Below are positions 59,752 through 64,000 of a stretch of DNA of 64,000 nucleotides, in pieces; the stretch's first letter is position 1; each line of letters begins with the position of its first letter. The DNA comes from CBDCME01 sp965218865 (GTDB lineage Bacteria; Pseudomonadota; Alphaproteobacteria; JAAXGF01). The translations under genes and the position numbers were made by a program. The stretch is taken from the NCBI GenBank assembly GCA_965218865.1, contig CBDCME010000065.1, forward strand, positions 1 through 64,000, written 5' to 3'. Below the pieces are notes generated by a model. The model was not told the DNA's origin. It saw only the letters and a list, made by a program, of their open reading frames with translations, and made no database searches.

Positions 59752-60188
59752 GTAGGGAAGCCGCTATCTTGAATCTGGAGTTATCGCAAAGAGGGTTGCA
59801 ATGCCTGGACGAGGCTATGCGTGTGGTTACCACCAAGGCAAGCATTGTGTTTGCGGCTTGTGCGATTCTTTTGCCGAAGAATCTACAGGTCACTCCCGAA
59901 ACGCTGATAGTCTACGCGCCATTCGCCCTGACCGGTTTTTTGGCGATACTCGCCATTTGGCCAAGAAAGTATGAAACAGGCGCCAAACCGGAACGGGCAC
60001 AGCAGATACTAGCCGACTATTCCTACGAAAAATCAGTCGATTGGATTGCCGAAGCTAACCGTCAATCGATCAAAGCCAACTCATCCGCAATAAAGTGGAA
60101 GTCCTATTTTCTAACAGCTAGCACAATTTCCCTTGGAGTCAGCGTAGCCGTCCAAATAGCCCATGGGTATTTCATCCACCTTTCGTGA
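59748..60188 (+). CDS. Small membrane protein coupled to the transposase
   Basis: 146 residues from the GTG at 59748, which overlaps the transposase stop (GTGA). An N-terminal helix (LELSQRGLQCLDEAMRVVTT), a first pair of spans (KASIVFAACAILLP, LIVYAPFALTGFLAILAIW), a cytoplasmic helical part (PERAQQILADYSYEKSVDWI) and a last span (SYFLTASTISLGVSVAVQIA). The KAS-x-hydrophobic opening followed by two close spans is reminiscent of membrane effectors of nucleotide-signalling defence systems, but this is only a resemblance. Passenger gene. Confidence 0.7.
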   Translation: MSREAAILNLELSQRGLQCLDEAMRVVTTKASIVFAACAILLPKNLQVTPETLIVYAPFALTGFLAILAIWPRKYETGAKPERAQQILADYSYEKSVDWIAEANRQSIKANSSAIKWKSYFLTASTISLGVSVAVQIAHGYFIHLS

Positions 60189-60294
60189 CATCGCCCCTAT
60201 CTTCCCTGCTTGGCGGGGGCGGTGATGGCTCCGGCGGAGGGGGAGGTGGCGGTGCCGGTTGCGGACTGTCTTTTTCACCCTCTGAAGCCTTCAT
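60172..60294 (-). CDS. Short proline-rich peptide
   Basis: 40 residues from the ATG at 60294 (MKASEGEKDSPQPA, then a run of Pro with two Glu/Ser breaks, ending SREDRGDVTKGG). GAGGTGTATCGC precedes the start. It overlaps the end of the membrane protein gene by 17 bases on the other strand. The ISAs1 is inserted about 36 bases upstream, in its leader. The frame is open further upstream, so a longer protein could have been cut; I favour the short form. Confidence 0.45.
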   Translation of the reverse strand: MKASEGEKDSPQPAPPPPPPPEPSPPPPSREDRGDVTKGG

Positions 60295-60330
60295 GCGATA
60301 CACCTCGATCTTGCGGGTTGCCGCTTGACC

Positions 60331-62407
60331 AGGAACAATTTTTAGTCGCGGTTGAGGGTTCGGGATGAGTGGGATCGTGCTCGGTGCACGGGGTTCGGGG
60401 AGCCCCGAGCTTGCCTCGACGACGTCATGGGGACTGCTCGAAGCCACCGGACGGCGTTTTCGGATTCGACAGGCACACCGGTCCGCCCGCGCCGCTCGGC
60501 GGCACGTCCCGGTCCGGGGGAGAGGCGTGCTGTCTCAGGCGATGGGCGCGGTCATGATCGCGTCGAGGGCCTCCTGCGCCCGGGCGGCATAGTGCCGGTT
60601 GGCCTCGGGCAGATAACGGAAGCGTCCGTCGCAGCGCACGATGGCGATGGCCGCGTTGGTCAAGCAGGCGAGATTTCTGGGCAGGTGACGCACGTAGGCC
60701 CGGCATCGGTCTTCGTCGTAGGTGAAGTCGCGCACGTAGTGCAGGCGGTTCTCGATATGCCAGTGGTTGCGCACCAGTTCGAGCAACTCCTCGGGTCCGG
60801 CGCGCTCTGCGCCGAGCGAGGTGAGGCTCCAGGTCACCTCGATGCTGCGCTTGCCGGTCTTGAGGATCTCGCGTTCGCGCTCGATGCGCATGGCCTGGCG
60901 TCGCCCGTGGAGGTTGGCGTAGCCGTCCCACTCGGCAGCGGAGAGGTCGACGACGGCGCAGCGTCGGCGCTCGATGCGGCCATGGCCCTTGTCGACGGTT
61001 TCGTGCCAGAGCGCATCGCTGAAGTCGATCGCCTTGAGGTCTTCGAAGATCATCTCCTGGTTGTCCTTGACCGCGCTCATCACGTAGTCGGCGCGACGCC
61101 CGAGCAGGCAGCGCGCGGTCTCGTGCTGAGCGTGCATCGCGTCCATGGTGACGATCCGGCCTGTGAGGTCGAGGCCGCTGGAGAGTTCGCGCACGGCCGG
61201 GATTTCGTTGCTCTTGCGGTCGACCTCGACCTGCCCGAGGACCACGCCGGTGTCGTGCTCGACCGCCGCCACCATCATCCTGCGCCCGTCTTCGGTCTGC
61301 TTCGAGGCGCCGCGCAGATCCTTTCCGTCCATGGCGACCGGCGCGTGCGCGCTGCCATGCTGGCCGGTCCACTGGCTAATCGCGTTGTCCAGGGTCTCTG
61401 GCGGCAGGGCGGTGAGGGTCTTGTGGAAGGTGGTGATCGCGGGCGGGGTGTAGCGCTGTTTGGAAGGGCTCCAGAACGCACCCACCGCCTCGAGCTGCTC
61501 CTGGGAGAGCAGGGCGGCGAACTGGGCGAACGCGTTCACCCCCCGGTATCCGGCAAGCCGGGCGGCGACGGCGATCACCAGAATGGTGTTGAGCGCATAG
61601 CGCTTGCCCCGGGCATGGCGGTACTCGGGCACCTCACCCAGACACTCGAACAGGCTGCGCAGCCGGGGCGCGGCCATCGGCTCGGTGTGCTGCTCGGCGT
61701 TCCAGTGTGCCGGCATCCCGGTACGGCTCAGCGCCTCGGGGGCGCCGTCTGTCAGTCCGAACACGAAGACCTCCTTGGGCTGACCGTGGTGGCGCCAGCG
61801 CGCTGCCCCTCCGGGCTCACGGGCAAAGCCCCGCGTCAGCCCCAGAGAGCGCCAGTTCGACGCGCGGTAGCAGGTGCCGGCAAATCGCGAGACGTCCACG
61901 AACGTCTCCGCCAGAAGAGCCGGATATCCGTGCACCGCCTGGATGTCCTCAGACAGCCGCCGCAGGCTCAGCCCCAGCACACGGGAGGCCAGGTTCGGCA
62001 CTCGGCCAGGCGTCAGAATGACGAAGCGCGAGTTGTTGGCGATCAGATGCAGACGCCGGAACTGCTGCTCGGCCGACCACCCGATCCAGCGATCACGCGC
62101 GCCCAGCTTGAACGCGCCGGGCTGCCAGCCGATCAGTGCGAGCCAGGTCTCGCCATGCACCGCGACATGGCGCAGGCCCTTGCCGATGACGCCGTGGAAC
62201 GCCAGGTAGTGGTGCTGCTCCACCAACCGGTCCCAGCGCCGGTGCTCCTGCGCGCCCCAGGTCGGACGCACCGTGACCGCGCGCAAATCAATGGACGAAT
62301 CCGAGACCGGCAGCGTCGCCATGACCGGCACACTGCCACACCGAGAATGAAATGGCCAGCGCCGCGATCACCTCACCCTGATCACTGGGCGGACAAAAAA
62401 CTAGCCC
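60331..62407 (-). mobile_element. ISAs1-family insertion sequence
   Basis: 2.08 kb, inside the second IS1595 transposon. Probable imperfect ends AGGAACAATTTTTAGTC and (complement) AGGGCTAGTTTTTTGTC. A 12-bp direct repeat TGCCGCTTGACC flanks it (60319-60330, 62408-62419), which I take as the target duplication, slightly longer than the 8-10 bp usual for this family. One gene. Confidence 0.75.
60535..62331 (-). CDS. ISAs1 transposase with a DruA-like (DUF4338) N-terminal domain
   Basis: 598 residues, two parts. Residues 25-240: QHHYLAFHGVIGKGLRHVAV, LALIGWQPGAFKLGARDRWI, LIANNSRFVILTPGRVPNLA, LLAETFVDVSRFAGTCYRAS, the DUF4338 pattern also found in the Druantia protein DruA. Residues 245-598: ISAs1 transposase with LFECLGEVPEYRHARGKRYA, DDE residues in VAMDGKDLRGASKQ, IVTMDAMHAQHETA and RNHWHIENRLHYVRDFTYDE. 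No stop between the parts. The N-terminal part may help target recognition; I do not propose a defence role here. Confidence 0.85.
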   Translation of the reverse strand: MPVMATLPVSDSSIDLRAVTVRPTWGAQEHRRWDRLVEQHHYLAFHGVIGKGLRHVAVHGETWLALIGWQPGAFKLGARDRWIGWSAEQQFRRLHLIANNSRFVILTPGRVPNLASRVLGLSLRRLSEDIQAVHGYPALLAETFVDVSRFAGTCYRASNWRSLGLTRGFAREPGGAARWRHHGQPKEVFVFGLTDGAPEALSRTGMPAHWNAEQHTEPMAAPRLRSLFECLGEVPEYRHARGKRYALNTILVIAVAARLAGYRGVNAFAQFAALLSQEQLEAVGAFWSPSKQRYTPPAITTFHKTLTALPPETLDNAISQWTGQHGSAHAPVAMDGKDLRGASKQTEDGRRMMVAAVEHDTGVVLGQVEVDRKSNEIPAVRELSSGLDLTGRIVTMDAMHAQHETARCLLGRRADYVMSAVKDNQEMIFEDLKAIDFSDALWHETVDKGHGRIERRRCAVVDLSAAEWDGYANLHGRRQAMRIEREREILKTGKRSIEVTWSLTSLGAERAGPEELLELVRNHWHIENRLHYVRDFTYDEDRCRAYVRHLPRNLACLTNAAIAIVRCDGRFRYLPEANRHYAARAQEALDAIMTAPIA

Positions 62408-62561
62408 TGCCGCTTGACCGAAGGACAAAGAATCCCTATGCTTGAAATCGCCTGATCAGCAATTCCAAGCTCGGTCGCGCGGTAACGCGACGGTTGATAC
62501 AAAGCCCCGGTTCCTGCCGGGGCTTTCTCTGTCTACCAAATCAGCGCGTGAATTTCAATTC

Positions 62562-62909
62562 CTAGCGCTTTGCTCCCGACAGGCATTGTCTGAGCCCGAA
62601 ATCATAAATCTCCTCCCGCTGTTCGCGATTCAGCCCGCGTACCATTGGCAAGAGAGTGGCATAGACTTGCTCATAGGTCTTTGCGTTCACAATCTTGATC
62701 AGCCTGACCATTTCCTCGATAGAAATACCCGGAGTCCGATCCGCGCTCGTTCTGGCTATGGTTCTGACGCATGTATCGATCACCAGGCGCTCAATCTCAG
62801 TGCGGATTTCGCCCGCGGTTGCAGCCTGACCGGCGTGGTAGCAGAAACCCAAGAGTCCGGCGAAACACAAAGCGGCGAAGGTATGCTTCAAGACTATCTT
62901 GACCGGCAT
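62562..62909 (-). CDS. Small exported protein with cysteines
   Basis: 115 residues. Signal peptide MPVKIVLKHTFAALCFAGLL, GFCYHAGQAATA. The mature part is helical: EIRTEIERLVIDTCVRTIAR, then ISIEEMVRLIKIVNAKTYEQ, and ends EIYDFGLRQCLSGAKR. One cysteine lies in the first helix and one near the end, similar in placement to the exported winged-helix-like family, but no wing is visible. GGAAGG before the ATG at 62909 fixes the start. Passenger of the second IS1595 transposon. Confidence 0.6.
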   Translation of the reverse strand: MPVKIVLKHTFAALCFAGLLGFCYHAGQAATAGEIRTEIERLVIDTCVRTIARTSADRTPGISIEEMVRLIKIVNAKTYEQVYATLLPMVRGLNREQREEIYDFGLRQCLSGAKR

Positions 62910-63117
62910 GGCAGCCTTCCTATGGCGAAGGAACACCCCGGCGGGATTGCCGGGCCGGCTTGCCGAGCAACACACGAGCGACGTGAGTTCCCGATTATTT
63001 CCGGTAAAGGTCTTCTATTCGCGGGCGACCCGACACAGAGTCGCTCGCAATATACTCGGCAAGCACGATCAACTTACCTGGATTGACGCGATCCGTCAAT
63101 ACCGATATATAATTCCC

Positions 63118-63522
63118 TATCTCTTCGGCGCCATCTGCCCCGAGCGCGGTGAGGGCGCGGCGCTGGTCATGCCGCGCGCCAATACTGAAGCCATGGACCT
63201 GCATCTCGAGGAAATCAGCCGGGCCGTTGCCCCAAACGCCCATGCCGTCGTGCTGCTCGACCAAGCCGCATGGCACACCACTGCCAAACTCGGCATCCCG
63301 GAGAACATCTCCCTCGTGCCTTTGCCACCCAAGTCCCCGGAGCTCAATCCCGCCGAAAATGTCTGGCAATACCTCCGCCAGAACTGGCTCTCCAATCGTG
63401 TCTTCGACTCCTATGAAGCCATCGTCGAGGCCTCTTGCCAAGCCTGGAACAACCTGACCGACCAACCTTGGAAGATCATGTCCATCGGCCTCAGAGCGTG
63501 GGATCGCACAAGTCAATGTTAA
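63118..63522 (+). pseudogene. IS630 transposase fragment (copy 4)
   Basis: Encodes the C-terminal part only: YLFGAICPERGEGAALVMPR, LLDQAAWHTTAKLGIPENIS, ELNPAENVWQYLRQNWLSN. The N-terminus and the first catalytic Asp are missing. The frame is open into the IS1595 end, but that is chance. Confidence 0.9.
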
Positions 63523-63534
63523 GGGCGGTTGGTA
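63118..63534 (+). mobile_element. IS630-family insertion sequence, copy 4 (3' part)
   Basis: The last 417 bases of the TACCAACCGCCC-type element, ending GGGCGGTTGGTA at 63534. It begins exactly at the right end of the second IS1595 transposon, which therefore inserted into this IS630. The other half of the IS630 is not on the left side of the transposon. Confidence 0.9.
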
Positions 63535-63535
63535 T

Positions 63536-63991
63536 AAGCAGGTGTCCGAGGCGCTGGACCGGTCGGCGGCCGCCTTGTCGGAGCGTTTCGGAGACAACCC
63601 GGCGGACTGGCGTTGGGGCGAGGCGCACCAAGCCGAGATGCCACACCTCGTTTGGGACCGAATTCCCTTGATCGGAGGCCTCCTGGCGATCCGCGTTCCG
63701 AATGGCGGCGGACCCAGCACGATCAACGCCGCCGCTTACGCCTGGGACGCCGGAGTCGACAACTTTCCCCAAACCAGCGGGCCGAGTCTGCGCGCGGTAT
63801 ACGACCTCGCGGACCTCGATAATTCGGTGTTCATCCACGCCCCGGGACAGTCCGGCAACCCCTTGTCGCCGCACTACGACGATCTGGTCGTTCGCTGGCG
63901 CGACCACGAACCCTTCCGAATTCCCGAGGCCAAAGCGGGTGCCGGTGGACGGCTCCTCCTCGTTCCCTCTGGGGCGCCCGTATCGAAATAG
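63536..63991 (+). pseudogene. Penicillin acylase family protein, C-terminal fragment
   Basis: The frame after the IS630 end reads KQVSEALDRSAAALSERFGD, then PADWRWGEAHQAEMPHLVWD, VPNGGGPSTINAAAYAW, TSGPSLRAVYDLADLDNSVF and IHAPGQSGNPLSPHYDDLVV, ending RLLLVPSGAPVSK. The GQSGNP, SPHYDD and GPSLRAVYDL segments are typical of the end of peptidase family S45 acylases (periplasmic Ntn-hydrolases that cleave amides such as acyl-homoserine lactones or beta-lactam side chains). The signal, alpha chain and catalytic Ser are missing, removed by the IS630/IS1595 junction. Confidence 0.82.
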
Positions 63992-64000
63992 GGATTTCCG

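Larger units (their letters stand above)
58707..63117. mobile_element. Second IS1595-type transposon with passengers
   Basis: Ends are inverted repeats: GGGAATTATATATCGGTATT at 58707 and its complement ending AATTCCC at 63117, with a further shared GAC. Inside: transposase (58780-59751), a small membrane protein (59748-60188), a Pro-rich peptide (60172-60294), an inserted ISAs1 (60331-62407) and an exported protein (62562-62909). The flanking eight bases (ATATTTTG and TATCTCTT) do not match, and the right side is the middle of an IS630, so the flanks have been rearranged since insertion. Confidence 0.82.

Noticed and set aside
60352..62445. 697-residue plus-strand frame
   Set aside because: Runs antisense through the ISAs1 transposase; composition (His/Arg/Gly/Pro) is that of a shadow frame.

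Overview
The window comes from a GC-rich alphaproteobacterium, most like the Rhodospirillales. The evidence is the dapF-mtaB-ftsY operon, an IalB-family protein next to rlmN, a SAM-II riboswitch in front of metZ, a coupled sulfite reductase/siroheme/APS reductase operon, prpE, and a PEP-CTERM exopolysaccharide-type protein. No rRNA, complete tRNA or CRISPR array was seen. The unusual feature is the load of mobile DNA. There are two near-identical IS5-family copies, four copies or pieces of one IS630 element, a second IS630 nested in an IS256, an IS3, a cut IS110, a group II intron remnant, a pair of MITE-like elements, an ISAs1, and two IS1595-family transposons that carry passenger genes. Many host genes are cut or frameshifted (xthA, an HU gene, an LRR lipoprotein, a penicillin acylase, an isochorismatase-type hydrolase).

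Layout. 1-6.4 kb: housekeeping genes on the minus strand (rlmN, IalB, RNA methyltransferase-queF, acetoacetyl-CoA synthetase). 6.5-19.6 kb: an accessory zone of pseudogenes, small exported winged-helix-like proteins, a cold shock protein, a SANT/zinc-ribbon protein and many IS. 19.7-23.5 kb: an unknown protein, a PilZ protein and prpE. 24-32.4 kb: another exported winged-helix-like protein, xthA split by IS5, then the sulfur assimilation operon and riboswitch-controlled metZ. 32.5-39.2 kb: nested IS256/IS630, a TadE-like pair, an intact IS630 and a truncated LRR lipoprotein. 39.8-44.7 kb: a membrane protein, ftsY, mtaB, dapF and an acidic exported protein. 44.8-50 kb: a sigma-54 promoter with three upstream sites driving a PEP-CTERM gene, followed by a complete 3.7 kb IS1595 transposon with an exact 8-bp target duplication. 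50.2-54.1 kb: a VWA protein, a DnaJ-domain protein, galU and ugd. 54.2-58.6 kb: a MITE, a lipoprotein and an ABC-transporter/deaminase operon. 58.7-63.1 kb: the second IS1595-type element with an ISAs1 (DruA-like N-terminus) inside it. 63.1 kb to the end: an IS630 piece and the tail of a penicillin acylase.

The two best candidates for something undescribed are: (1) the IS1595 transposon at 46273-49976, in which each plus-strand passenger gene sits behind its own GC stem-loop and Shine-Dalgarno unit, one passenger being a lipoprotein that joins a zinc-protease motif to a TbpB-like barrel; and (2) a scattered family of at least five small Sec-exported proteins with a winged-helix-like core and conserved cysteines (233-790, 7503-8106, 8322-8819, 15669-16232, 24176-24583).

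All calls come from reading the sequence and from memory of the families. No database search was run.
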